Below are positions 44,695-57,073 of a stretch of 64,000 nt of DNA, in pieces. A model generated the notes under the pieces. It was given only the letters and a program-made list of their open reading frames with translations, did no database searches and was not told the origin of the DNA. Origin of the DNA: Punica granatum (Eukaryota; Streptophyta; Magnoliopsida; Myrtales; Lythraceae); assembly GCF_007655135.1 (NCBI RefSeq), contig NC_045127.1:40621538-40685537 (forward strand). Reading direction: 5' to 3'. Position numbers and translations under genes: made by a program. Each line of letters opens with the position of its first letter. Position 1 is the stretch's first letter.

Positions 44695-45075
44695 AGTTAG
44701 TAGAAGCGAGGGTGTGTGATCATTGATATCACTCTCGAGTGATAACTGATATTGCTTGAGCACCCAATTGAGCGAAGCGCGCAAGGGTGTGCGGTTACTG
44801 ATACCATTCTCGAGTGATTACTGACATTACTCAAGCACCCCATTAAGCAAAGCGAGCGAGGGTGTGTGGTCACTAATACCACTATTGAGTGATAATTGAC
44901 GTCACTCGAGCACCCTATTGACCAAAGCGAGTGGGGGTGTGTGATCACTGATACCACTCTCGAGTGATAACTGACATCACTCGAGCAACTTGTTGAGCGA
45001 AGCGAGTGAGGGTGTGTGGTCACTAATACTACTTTTGAGCGATAACTGACATCACTCGAGCACCCTATTGAGCGA
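44695..45075. repeat. 75-bp tandem repeat array (5 units)
   Basis: The 'gggtgtg' landmark falls at 44710, 44785, 44860, 44935 and about 45010, an exact 75-bp step. Each unit contains 'ctcgagtgataactgacatc'-like sequence and 'gagcgaagcgag'. Because 75 is a multiple of 3, the minus strand keeps an open frame through a 25-residue repeat; I do not take it for a gene. It lies between pol and the antisense ORF of the Tat element. Confidence 0.9.
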
Positions 45076-45440
45076 AGTGACTATTCCCTTACATGTCAGC
45101 AAAAGGACTTATCAATTGCCTCGCCATAAGGTATCCTAACACAAGCTCAAAGTACAGGAGTGACATCATTTAGGAAAAATTCGTCAGACATTTTGATAGT
45201 GATAAAATCCTTCTCATAACAAGCATAATTCACAAAAATTTACTTCTATATAGCGAACAATCAAATGTAAGAAAGAAATACTTGCGGAGATGAACTTCGT
45301 TGAACGTGTGAAGAAGTTTCTTTCCCTCTAAATCCTGCAAGATGTAGGCATTTGGCTATGGAACCTTATCATATGGTACGGAGCTTCTCACTTCGAAGTG
45401 AGCTTGTTATGTCGCGGCAGCCCCTTCAATTCACTCTTCC

Positions 45441-48400
45441 TTAAGACATAGTCTCCAATCGTGAACTACCTGACCTTACCTTCCTATTGAAGTACTTCGA
45501 GGCTGAGTCTCTTGCACGGGCCATAGAGTCCGCTGCCTCGAGTCGCAAGTCCTCCAAATTATCCAACTCCTCAGCTCGCATCTTGTCGTTCAAATCTTCA
45601 TTGTAGACTTCCACCCCGTAAGTGTGCAGTACAATTTTCGCTGGTAGAACTACCTCAAACCCTGAAAGGGGTTTTGTTGGTTGCCTCCCTAGGCATGATA
45701 TGATAGGACCAAAGCACATTATACAACTAGTCCACCTAACTTCCTCCTAGCTTAGCGAACCCGGTGCGTATCCAATGGAAAACTATCTGATTAGTCCTGT
45801 CCACCAAACCATTGATCTCGGGATGTCCTAGAGATGCAAATCTTTGCTCGATCTGCAGCTAACTACAAAACTTCTCGAACTCCTTCCCAGCGAACTACAT
45901 CCCATGTTGGACGATAGGGCATGTGGGACTCCAAAGCGACTGATCAAGTTAGTGAAAAACTTGATAATCGCCTTCTTAGAAATAGAGGTCACTATTTTTG
46001 CTTCGACCCATTTGGAGGAGTATTTCACATCCACAATGAGAAATTTTCACCCATCAGAAGCTAGCGGGAACGGTCCACAATGTCAATGCCCCAAGTTTAG
46101 AATGATCATGTAGCTGGGATTGGTGTAAGCTCCGTTGGAGGTCCTCTGGCACTCTTCGCATAATGCTGGCAACTCTGGCACTTTCGAACTAGCTCCTGAG
46201 CATCAACCCTCATGGTATGCCGGTAGTATTCTTCCCTGAGCGCTTTATGGGCAATGGTTTTGCTCTCTCGTGGGCTCTAACAATTCTTTCATGGAGTTTG
46301 TGAATGATGTAATTCACATCCGTAGGTGACTGGTAGCACAACATGGGCTTTGAATATCCGAGCTTATAGAGTACCCCATTTAGCAGAGTATAGTGAATTG
46401 CCTTTTTCTTTAGGCACTTAGCTTCTTGGGGGTTGCTTGGGAGAACATCCTTGTCAAGGTACTCCCTGATGGGAGTCATCCAACACTTTTCTTCTTCCAC
46501 ATTCATCACAATCTCCTTAGAATGACTTTCATCCTTCTTAAGTAACTCCACGAAATGGACCCCCTTCGCTTCTACGACCCCCAACGCTTTTAAGCCTTCC
46601 ATGGCCACTTTGTTAAGAGAATCCGCTATTAAGTTTTCTTCGCGCGACACCTGCTCCACGACCACATTAGGGAATCTAGAGAGGAGAGCCTTTGCTTTAT
46701 CCGTGTACCTACCCATCATGTCTTCTTTGGCTTCGCACTAACATAGGACTTGTTGTACCACGAGCTAAAAGTCATATTTGACGTGGAGGTTCATAATTCC
46801 GACCCCCTTTGCAATTAAGAGTCCTGTGATTAGAGTTTCATATTCTGCCTCATTATTAGTAACTGGAAAGGTAAGCACTGAAGCATACTTCAAGAGTTCC
46901 CCTTCTGGGGGAATGAGGACACATCTAGCGCCTGAAGCCTTTATTGTGGAGGACTTATCCATCATGAGAATCCGAGGTTTGTCCTCAGCGCATGCGAGGC
47001 CATCCTCTATCTCCAACTTCGTGGATCCTATCGTCTCACTGATGAAATCTGCTAAAGCTTAGGCCTTGATTGTTGTTCTTGGGGCAGAGTCTAGGTCGAA
47101 TTGCCCAAGCTCGACTGCCCACTTGATTATTCGCCCAAAAGGGTCAGGACATTTAAAGACCTGTTTCAGTGGTTGATCAATCCTGACGATTATAGTGTGT
47201 ACTATGATGTATGGCCTGAGTTTCCTGGAGGCCACTATTAAAGAGAAACCCCACTTCTCAATGGCGGAGTAATTCTTCTCTGGGAGTAGAATGACCTTTC
47301 TCATGTAATAGACCGGCTGCTGCAGTATACCTTCTTCGCAAGCCAAGACTGAGCTCACTGCCGTCTTGGAGACCCCCAGGTAAATGTGTAAAGCCTCTCC
47401 TAAGTGAGGCTTAACTAGTGCAAGTAGCGAATGGAAGTGCTCTTTGATGGCCTGAAAAGTTGTTTCGCAATCGTTTGTCCATTCAAAATTCATTGCCCCC
47501 TTCAAGGCCATGAAGAATACATAGCACTTGTCTCTAGATTGGGCCAGAAAGTGACTAAGTGTTGCGAACCACCCAGTTAGTCGCTGAACATCATGGGGGG
47601 ATTTCGGTGAGTGTCGAGGATAGCTTGGACTTCCTTCGGATTGGCCTCAATGCTTCACTGCATGATCATAAACCCCAAAAAATTCCTAGATTGGACCCCA
47701 AAGGCACACTTTTCAGGGTTTAGCTTCATTTGGTACTTTCGAAGCGTCGTGAACGTTTTTTTTAGGTCTGCACGGTGTTGAACGACAAGGGGGATTTGAC
47801 AATCATCTCGTCCACATAGGCTTCAACATTCTTGCCTAGCTATTTCGCGAACATTCTATTGACCGGTCTCTGATAGGTTGCCCCAGCATTCTACAGTCCG
47901 AAGGGCATTACCTTATATAGTAGACCCCGTTGTGGGTGTAGAACGTCGTGTGCTCTGCATCTAGAAGGTGCATCATGATCTGATTGTACCAGACTAAGCA
48001 TCCATGAATGTTAACAGCTTATCGCCCATAGTGGAGTCCACTAGTTGGTCAATGCGTGGTAGTGGGTAAGCGCCTTTTGGGCAGCTTGTTCAAATCGATG
48101 TAGTCCAAGCACATCCTCCATTTGCCGTTATTCTTCTTGACGAGCACGGTATTCGCGACCAAGGTCTGGAATCTGACTTCGTGAATAAACCCTGCGTTCT
48201 CGAGCTTCTCGACCTCCGCCTTCACTGCTTTGAGACTTCCCCCACGAAGGGTCTGATTTTTTGCACCATGGGCCTTACTCCCTCCTTGATGCCTAAGCGA
48301 TGGTTTATGATGCTTGAGTCTATTCATTGCATATCCGAGGCTTGCCAGGCGAAGCAGTCTAGGTTAGAGGATAAAAAGTCTAGCAACGACTCTTGAACGT

Positions 48401-49046
48401 GTAGAGCCAACCTAGTTCCCACTTTCAACTTTTTTCCATCAGGGCCTATTTCAACTTCTTCAAGTTCCTTCACCGGGACAGGCCTAAAGGTGCCATCGCG
48501 TGGATCTAATTCGACTGTCATTATTTGCTTCACTTGCTTCCTTTTCAGCGATGCTATGTAGCAGCTTCGCACTGTAGGGATGATCTCTCCTACTCCGTTG
48601 CTGGTGGGGAAATTCAACTTTAAGTAGAAAGTAGAGGCCGTGATCCGGATGGCATTGAGCGTTGATCTGTCTATAATGGCATTGTATCCTAAAAGGAGGT
48701 CCACCACTAAGAAGTTTACTATCCTGTTGACCCTATGGGGTTCGTTACCAAACACTATAGGCAGGCTGATAGAACCCAATGGCTTTGCCATGTTTCCAGT
48801 GAAGTTAACCAAGGGAGTATTGACTTGCCTGAGGCATTCCTTCGCTAGCCCCATTTAATTAAACGCATCCAGAAAGAGTATGTTTGCAGAGCTCCCTATG
48901 TCCACTAGGATTCGCTTCACAATATAAGCCCCAACCTGGGTTGATATCACGAGCGCGTCATCATGGGGGTAGAGTACATGCTCTGAGTCCTTCTCAGATA
49001 AGCTAAGGATGGGATCCTCAGGTCCTTTGTCCTTGACTCGTTTTCA
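45441..49046 (-). pseudogene. Tat-lineage Ty3/gypsy pol: PR-RT-RNase H-second RNase H-INT (decayed)
   Basis: Read on the minus strand: protease with LVDIGSSANILF (near 48905-48880); an RT start with VLVKKNNGKWRMC and DLNK (48200-48060), then degenerate RT (47520-48050); RNase H with EKNYSAIEKWGFSLIVA (47511-47059); a second, plant-type RNase H with VTNNEAEYETLITGL (47016-46765) and QVSREENLIADSLNKVAM (46700-46600); integrase fragments with YSSKWVEAKIV and ..SRFGVPHALSSN (46034-45900) and a C-terminal part (45719-45441). The second RNase H between RNase H and integrase marks the Tat lineage. Stops and frameshifts are many, including an in-frame TAA near 48856. The protease is cut at 49046 by the LTR of the next element, so gag and the 5' LTR must lie on the far side of the nest. 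Confidence 0.85.
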
Positions 49047-49437
49047 TGTTGAGGACGCGTGACGCAGCGTACAATGCGAGTAACCATCACAGACCCATTG
49101 ATTCGCGCACGAATACCGGAATTACGACCTTTTATATCTGTTGATTCTATGAATACCAGGAAATAGGCATCAAACTCGAATCGATCCGAGATTAGACAAA
49201 GCACGAAAGCTCTGAATTTTATTGATAATCCAAAAGACGACTCCTTCAGCCCTAGGGCATACATAAAACATAAATAGGGTTTAAGAAAACCTAAATTGCA
49301 TAAAAAGAACTAAACTTTCCTAAAATTGCAAAAACACTCTAATTAACATTAATTGCTTGTTTAAGGCCATAAATGATGGAATTTGCCTTAAATATTGAAA
49401 AATCACGGCAAAGCGGTGAGTTTTGCTCCGGAGGCCA
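49047..49437 (-). mobile_element. 3' LTR of a chromovirus-like element, 391 bp
   Basis: Plus-strand ends are TGTTGAGGACGCGTG and ..CTCCGGAGGCCA. On the minus strand the LTR starts TGGCCTCCGG directly after a purine run (plus 49438-49447, 'tttccttcaa') that can act as the polypurine tract. An AATAAAATTC signal lies on the minus strand near 49220. The LTR is joined to Tat protease sequence at 49046, so the candidate TSD is TTTCA (49042-49046); the other copy is outside the window. Confidence 0.7.
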
Positions 49438-49457
49438 TTTCCTTCAAAATAGGGTCA

Positions 49458-51220
49458 TCAGAACCTAATTTTCTCCAGGTACCGACTTGCCAGGTCTTCT
49501 GCCGCATCATTTTCCCCTGGATGGAGAGAATTCGCCCTCGAATCGTCATCGTCCGAGCTATCACCTGTGTAAGGAATCAGGTGCTTAATATTAAACACAT
49601 CGGTAGTACGAATGTGGTTGGGAAGTTTAAGCCGATAGGCGTTCGAATTGATCTTCTCAATGACCTCCATAAGACCAATCTTTCTAACAGCAAGCTTGTG
49701 GTAGTCACCAGCAGAAAATCGATCCTTCGTAAGGACAGTCCAAACAAAATCGCAAACTTCAAATTCCACGTGCCTTCTCCTTCGGTTAGCAACAGTCTTG
49801 TATTTCATGGCAGCATTCTTCAAATTATTTTGCACAGCTTCATGAATCTCTTGTAGCCCATGAACGAAGTCAGCCGCCTTACCATGAACCCTGGTCTTAT
49901 CCGGCACAGGTAACAAATCAAGGGGACCTCGGGGAGTAACGGAATATTCCACTTGGAAGGGACTAAAACCAGTGCTGCGATTAACAGCGTGGTTGTGCGC
50001 AAACTCCGCCGAACTTAACTTCTGATCCCAGCTCTTCACGTGCTCCCCTACTAAACCTTTCAACAGATTGCCTAATGACCTGTTAACCACTTCTGTTTGT
50101 CTGTCTTTCTGCGGGTGATACGCCGTACTGAAGTTCAACTGGGTGTTTACCATCTTCCAAAGGCTCTGCCATAAATGAGTCAAGGAGCGGGTGTCCCTAT
50201 CGGACACAATAGAGACTGGCAGACCATGCAGACGGTATACCTCCCGAAAATACAATTGAGCAACTCGCAAAGCATCAGTGGTCTTCTTGCACGGAATAAA
50301 GTGTGTCATCTTGGAAAACCTGTCAACAACCACATATATAGAATCATTTCCTCTTTAGGTACGGGGCAGGCCGAGGACGATATCCATATTGATATCCACC
50401 CATGGCTGCGAGGGAATCGGCAGGAGCATGAACAACCCCGCGTTAGTTGCTGTACCTTTGGACACTTGACAAACCTTACAGCGCTGCACGTACTTCTCCA
50501 CTTCTTTACGAATTGTAGGCCAGAAATACGATGACTGGACTAGTTGCAAGGTCCTGTCTCTCCCCACATGACCCTCGCTGTGTAGTTGCTGAATAATGTG
50601 GGCTAACAAACTACAATAAGGAATACAAAGCTGATTTCCCCTGAAAAGAAAACCATCCTGCAACACGTATTATGTTCTTTCTCCTGCCCGAACTTTAGCT
50701 AGCGTCACAGAAAAATAGGGGTCGACTTCAAGCAACTCAGCAAAAGAACTAAAACCAGGTACCTCAACCGTCATCCTGCTTAGAATGCTACGCCTCCGAC
50801 TAAGAGCATCTGCAACGCGATTAGTGACTCCGCTCTTGTGCTTTACCACGAAAGTAAAACGCTCCAAGTAAGCCACCCATGATGCATGATGAGCTGACAC
50901 CTTATCTTGGCTATGGAGGTGCTTCAGGGCCTCGTGGTCGGTATACAAAATAAACTCCTTGTGAAAAAGGTAATGTCGCCAATGCTTCAACGCTTGCACT
51001 ACAGCATAGAATTCCATGTCGTAGATGTTGTATCTCACCTTTGCACCCGTCAGCTTCTCGTTGAAGAAAGCAATTGGCTTGCTATTTTGGCTCAAGACTG
51101 CTCCAATCCCCACCATCGATGCATCAGAATGCAACTCAAAGGGCTCCTGAAAATCAGGCAGGACAAGAATCGGGGTGGTCGTCAAACACTCCTTAATCTT
51201 TTGGAATGTTGTTTCTGCCC
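49458..51220 (-). pseudogene. Chromovirus-like Ty3/gypsy pol 3' half: RNase H - integrase
   Basis: From 51220 downwards one frame encodes RNase H (LHSDASMVGIGAVLSQ, YTDHEALKHL, VADALSRR), the integrase HHCC finger (LHSEGHVGRDRT .. CKVC) and the DDE core (VVDRFSKMTHFIP; SDRDT; TEVVNRSLG), then a C-terminal part with VFNIKHLIPYTGDSSDD. Only two stops interrupt it, at 50670-50672 and 50354-50356; the second fits a Gln codon changed by C to T. No chromodomain is visible; the short C-terminal extension could be of CRM type, but I am not sure. The frame is cut at 51220 by the next element, in the RNase H N-terminus, so RT, protease and gag lie beyond the window. Confidence 0.85.
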
Positions 51221-53230
51221 TGTACGGACCCGAATGTGGACTCTCATCGGGGCCATATGCGCACGACCTGAAATCGCTCGGCTTGAGAGTGTCCACCTTC
51301 CCGTGGGGACGCGTGACGGATAGGCGTGAGAAGGAGTCGCCACTTATCATTTTACGACCCGAAGGTCGAGGGCGGATAAGTTACCCGAGTCTAGGGTTAC
51401 GAAACACCTAGTTGTTGTTAAGGCATTGGTCTGTGTGGAACCGGAAAGTTCGTGTTCGGGGGTTCGTGTTACGTGCGAGCCTATATCCTGCACGCCCTTT
51501 CGGTACTCTGGTTTGCTAGGCTTGCATGTTTTATTATTTACCGCATGGATTAAGTTGTGCTCAGCTCGCACGTTTTGACACCGGAGATTCGGTGAACCCA
51601 ACGATGTCTGTTGAGAAGCCGAGAGAGAAGTAAACCCGTATGTCGGGGAGTTGGTTCACAATCTTGCGTTACAGTTCATCGAACCATGGAGGTTGAATCT
51701 CTGCGTGAACCAGAACCGCGAATTCTCGGATTTACTTTCCTTTGGGCAAGCATTAAACCGATTCGATTAATTCAACTCTCGAACCGTTCGCTTACCGACT
51801 GGAATTCTTACAGAATGAATGTACAAAATAAAAATCCTTACAATGCTCTCGAAAACAATAAATACAAATTACAAATGGCCGAATTCTAATCGACTCGCGT
51901 TCGGTTATTATTCCACTCTAACTCACTGTGAGTTTAGGGAAAAGACCGAAGAACTGAAATTCAATGCACGCTCTCACTGAATAGGGCGTTGGACCATGTG
52001 AGTGTTGATTAGGGCGTTGAACCCTGTGATCGATGATCAGGGCATTAAACCCTAATATTATTCGGCCTAGGGATCAGGCTCGACCCGCATGGCAAACAGG
52101 TGCGGAAAGATAACAAGCAGCAGGTAAATAACAGACAATGTGTTTGTATTCACCGAATGTACGTGGATTAGCAAGTTTATTAATCCAGGGTATTTTGGCA
52201 TGGAAATCCTACCCTAGACAAACAAACGCGTGCCAATGTTTTAGCATTCGGCTTTGGTTTGAGAACCTGACATGTCGGGTGTCCGTAGTCAAGTTTCGTG
52301 TGTGTGGATTGCTTTTACAGTGATTCGGTGTTGTGACACTGAATTACCACTGAATTAACCCAACTTGTATTTTGACCCTAGATTTGGAACTTAGAGTTCC
52401 ACCTAACCATTTTCTAGCATTTGGTTAAGTCGAGTGAAATCATTAGTCAGATAATTGTATTTTTGATACAGAATACCCAACTGACACCTTAAACTGCGCT
52501 AGGATGTCGGCAAATCACAAAATGATGTTCTTGCCCTTGATTTGAAATTTTGTTTTCAGAAAATGAGAATAACACAATACGGATTTGAAAGTATGAGGGT
52601 TTTTGAAAAGGGCATTAACACCGTTTTGTAATTCGTCGACACGAGTTACAAATTAATGTCCAGTTCGTGCAGAGTTATTTAAATTGAATGAATTAATAGT
52701 GTGAGCATTCCAATTAACCCGTTCATGGAATTAATGCTTAAGGTTGTTGCCGAATGCATTAATTATGAAAACGATTCGTGATTCGATGACCAAAACGATT
52801 CCATAATGATCAAGGATAATTCGGTTAAATAACCGATAATACCCTTATAACCGAATGGATCCGAATGAGTCCTCGATACACAAACCCATGCATATTTGTT
52901 TTTTTTTAAAGGGTTTTAAAACGATGTTTTAACATGAGAATCGTGAAGATATCGAATTTGCAACTTCACATAATTCGAGAAAACAAAATAAAATCGAGAT
53001 AAGGAAATCATTCTTGATTCGAGAAAAGCCAAGAAGCTCTCGGCCTCATCTCTCAAGGATGGCCGAAAGTTCCTATGGCTCGATTCGAGTCACAAGTGAT
53101 TTCCTTGCCTCGGTTTTAATTGTTTTTCACATGCTCAAGCATCAAACACGATGAATAACATGTTTATAACAAAAGCCGGTATTACCATGATTTGATTAAC
53201 TCATTTAAACATACAAACATTCACAAACAT
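51221..53230 (-). mobile_element. Partial 3' LTR of the Ogre-like element (2010 bp)
   Basis: It matches 59187-61417 base for base over long stretches; only the first 140 bp and scattered sites differ. It starts TGTACGGACCCGAATG and stops at 53230 ('catacaaacattcacaaacat'), where coding sequence begins. It lacks the 211-bp duplication found in the other copy and has a T-run where the other has (AT)n (52900 versus 61073). Long plus-strand ORFs here (51611-51889, 52138-52323) are repeated in the other LTR and are not genes. Confidence 0.85.
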
Positions 53231-56200
53231 TCCTGTACAGGACGGATATGAACCCTGGAAGATGTCTCCTCAGTGACAGCATATATGGCTGGCAAAGCCA
53301 AAAACGCTTCCGCTGCATCCGAAGAGAAGTCATTTGATTCAGTGATTGGGCTATCGGAGGTGCCTCCCATGATCTGCAATGGTGCGGCAAAAAACTGTGA
53401 GAGCAGTGGAACCGGAATGCCCCTGAAAAGCTTTTCGTAGTGTGCAGCGAGACGATGAAGATGTTTTCCATGACGAGCATGCACAATCTCATGGCAGGAG
53501 GGGTGAAAACCGAGTCCCCTCTTATTGCGGTATTCCTCCACTTCAACAGGTCGGAGGATTCCTTGTGCACGTGCCCCGAGTCCAGTTCCGGGGACGTAAT
53601 TGTTCTTCAAGAGAACCTTTCCAATCATGCGATCGGTCCGTAATGGACCGACTTCTCCGTAGTCTCGAATTACGGAGATCGTGTCGAAAGAATGAAAGGG
53701 AAGATTCTGGTCTTCGCCAATGCTGATATAAAGGACGGCTGTCTCCTTGTAGACTGCATAATCTTCCTCGCCGTTGACAGTGATGAGTTTGCCTTCGACA
53801 AAGAATTTCAACTTCTGGTGCAATTATGAAGGAACAGCGTCGGCGGCATGAATCCATGGCCTCCCGAGCAGGAGACTAAAAGCATTGGGTCTCTCGAGAA
53901 TCTGAAAGGTGACCGAGAATGAGCATGGTCCCACGTCGATAAGAAGGTCGATTTCCCCGTTTACATCTCTTTTTGAGCCATCGAAGGCTCGAACCGTCGT
54001 CTTGCTTGCACGGATGCGGCTCATGTCCACGTTCATCTGTTTCAACGTGGAGACGGGACACACGTTAAGAGCTGAACCGTTATCGATCATAACTCGACCG
54101 ACGACGTGATTGTTGCACTTGCAGACAATGTGTAATGCCTGCAAGTGTCCTTGTCCCTCCGAGGGAATTTTGTCTTCCGAAAAGGAAATCTGATTTGAGA
54201 AGATAGAGCTCACAATCTCCTCGATCCTCTCTGGTGTAGTCTTCTTCAGCACTTGTGCCGCGGTGAGAACCTTCAGAAGAGCGTCCCGATGCGGTTCGGA
54301 ACTTAGAAGCAGTGATAGCAGCGAGATACGGGCCGGCGACTTACTCATTTGCTCGACCACTTTATATTCGCTTGCTTTGATCACCTTCATGAAAGCTTCG
54401 GCTTCCTGATCGGTGACCTTCTTTGTAGGGAGTGACACAACTTCTGGAACGGTTGTGAACGCGGTAGCAGGAGCCTTCCCTTTGTCAACAGGTTCTGGAC
54501 CCTGATAAACTCGTCCTGAGCGTGTGATTCCCATCGCGCTCATTTCTAGTTCTGCACTGGCAACCTCACCCTCATATGTCTAGGGAACTCGGCTATCCTG
54601 GTATGGCTCCTTTACAGGAACCTCAATAACGAACGGGACGGAAGCAAATGCAACTTCTGCCGGAGCATAGTTAATAACAAATGGAATTGAAGTCTTCTGC
54701 AAGTCTTCTTCCTCTTCAATAGCAGCGATGCTAATCATGTTGACAGAAGGTCCTGGACCTGATCCATGATCGGGAAAAGGGTTTGCGCGGACATTCGACG
54801 GCTTCGCCTCATTAAAGGAGATCTGACTTGTGTCAATCATCTCCTGAATTTTGTCCCGAAGTCTCCAACAAGTATCCAGAGTGTGACCAGGAGCACCCTG
54901 GTGAAACTCACAGCGCAAATTTTGGTTCTGCATGGAATGATCGAAATGGGGACCGAGTGCTTCTGTTCTGATCTTGTTGCCTGCAAGAAGCTGCCTGAAT
55001 ATGTGAGAGGGAGGAGCTGGTAAAGTGGTGTACTACTTGCGTGGACGCGGTTGAGCAACATTGCCTTGTTGAGTTCTAGGAGCTGGAACACGTTGAGCCG
55101 GCTAAGGAGATCTCGAAGCCAGAGGTCTAGCTTGTTGAACCTGAGTAGGAGCGTACTGTTGTGGAGGTTGCGACTGGATAACAGTTGGCAGGGCCGGGAA
55201 ATAAGCCTGCGGCGTTTGATAGGGTTGCACATAATGTACGGGATGTGCATATGCCTGAGAAATCGGTAATGCAGGGGTGTAGTCCACCGAAATCGGCTGT
55301 GAAGCCTGATGTCCAGAATTGACGATGCCTATAGTGGCGTCTTTGCCTCTTCTGGAGGTTCCAGCAATCTGCTTCTTCGATATCTCTCCGTCCTTCTTCC
55401 TCGACGGGCCTTCAATTCTTCCTAGCTTAACACCCATTTCAAGCTTCTTTCCTGCCTCGATTAGGTTCGAGAAAGAGGAGGTATGAGCCAGGAGATGTGA
55501 GCAATATGCGCCTCTGAGCGTGGAGTGAAACAGCTGAACTTGCTGTAGCTCAGTGATTGGAGGAATGTGCTTTGCCGCTTTTCCCCTCCATTCCGTTGCG
55601 TATGCTTCAAAAGTTTGACTTTCTCTCATCTCTGTCATGCTGAGATCGAGAAGAGTAGGGGGTGTCTCTGCACAAAATCGATACTGGTCAAGGAATTTCT
55701 GAGAAAAGTCTGTCCATGTAGGGATGTCGCCGGCTTTCAAGGTCATAAACCAATCTAGCGCCGATCCCGTAAGACTGTCTTCCAAAGTCTGAATGACGAA
55801 TTCCTCGTAATCCCAATACGAGAGCATTTAGCTATGATAGTGATGGAGATGATGCCGAGGGTCTTTGGTCCCGTCGTATCTCTTGAAATCTGGAATCTTG
55901 ATCTTAGGGGGCAGCAGCATGCCCGGAAAGAGATTCCAGTCACTGTCACCGAAGTCAAGACGGGACGTGCCTGCTTGGAGGGCTCGAATGGTTTCCTCCA
56001 TTCTCTTCATTCTTTTCTCCTGCTCATTTTTAGGAGGAATATTTATCGGTAGAGCTATAGGAACGGCATGAGTAGGCGTGCCTGGTTCAGTGGAGGGACT
56101 GTTTAGAGGTGGTGGAACTTGGTAAGGGAAGCTCATTTGGGGTTGTGGAGCTTGAAAGGGGAAATGGTCCGCTGTAGGAGCAGGAGCTTGTGGACGCACG

Positions 56201-56769
56201 ACTGGAGGGACCATTGGCGGTGGAATAGTGTAAATTGGAGGTTGAGTAGGTATGGTGAGCGGCAGCAAAGTGAGCATTGCAGAATCCGTTGATAGGAACG
56301 CTGCGGGTGGCGAAGGCACCGATGTAGGAGCGGGTGGCGGTGGCATAGGATCATTGACTGGATTGACTGTCGGCACATATGTCATTGCTGAAAAAAATAT
56401 ATCCTCGCTATCCATCACATAAATAGGCGGGTCGACCGGATTCAGGTGCACGGTTGTCCTGCGTTCAGGAGGTGGAGTGTGGCTCGAGGAAGCTCGGTTT
56501 TGATCCCGAAGCATAGCCATGAGCTCTGTCATATTGGTATTCATGTTGGCGGCCAACTGATTAACTATCCCTTCGAGCGCGGTGAAACGCACGAGATCGA
56601 TAACATTGGATGGCGCCTATGCAGGAGGAGGGAAGTGCATTGGAAGAGCACCGAAATACGCCATAGATGCAGCGAGAGGCGACATCAAATGCTTGTCTTG
56701 CGGAAGGGAGTGTGCCGGCATTGGTGGCGTGTCTTGCTCCGAGATAACGGGTTGTTGCTCTTCGGCCAT
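53231..56769 (-). pseudogene. Ogre-like gag - protease - G-patch frame with in-frame stops
   Basis: One frame runs from the ATG at 56769 (MAEEQQPVIS) to the deletion at 53231 with no frameshift that I can find, broken by stops at 56617, 55828, 55102, 55033, 54580 and 53824. The domains in order are a Pro-rich N-terminus with a coiled-coil start, a gag core (GSALDWFMTL, FLDQYRF, QTFEAYATEWR; 55780-55500), a CCHC-like knuckle CEFHQGAPGHTLDTC (near 54915-54870), a retropepsin with VMIDNGSALNVCP (near 54090), ending LLLGRPWIHAA, and a G-patch-like stretch (YVPGTGLGARAQG .. KRGLGF; about 53600-53500). The protease site is Asp-Asn-Gly rather than Asp-Thr/Ser-Gly. RT is absent because of the deletion. 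Confidence 0.85.
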
Positions 56770-56838
56770 TCTTCCGCGTGCACGAGTAGGATATCGATGC
56801 GACGCCAGTTGTTAGTACCTGTATGTACAAGTGTATGA

Positions 56839-57073
56839 GTGTAATTGTTGTGTGTTGGCTATCTTCAAAATATAAATGACAGTGTATGAATGCATGAGAT
56901 GCATGAGTTTGAAAACACTAATGCCATCACATCAGTTTGATTCATGTTCCATAATTTACAAAGACAGTCTGTTTGAAAAGGAAACATAAACATTAAACCG
57001 ACAACTATTACAACCCATAGCTGAGTGAGCGCTACGCGGGTCTTGTACTGGCAAAAACGCTCAGCAACTGAAC
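56839..57073 (-). other. Spacer between ORF1 and gag of the Ogre-like element
   Basis: Short non-coding gap with stop codons. I see no promoter or element. Confidence 0.4.

Noticed and set aside
44695..45075. Possible CRISPR-like or satellite array
   Set aside because: The 75-bp units are contiguous with no unique spacers, and the setting is a plant retroelement, so CRISPR is excluded; a satellite seed is kept as a finding.
49395..49856. 153-codon plus-strand ORF
   Set aside because: Shadow of the integrase C-terminus on the minus strand.
51611..51889. 92-codon plus-strand ORF repeated at 59578-59898
   Set aside because: It lies in the U5 side of both LTRs and has no domain; the repetition is explained by the LTR pair.
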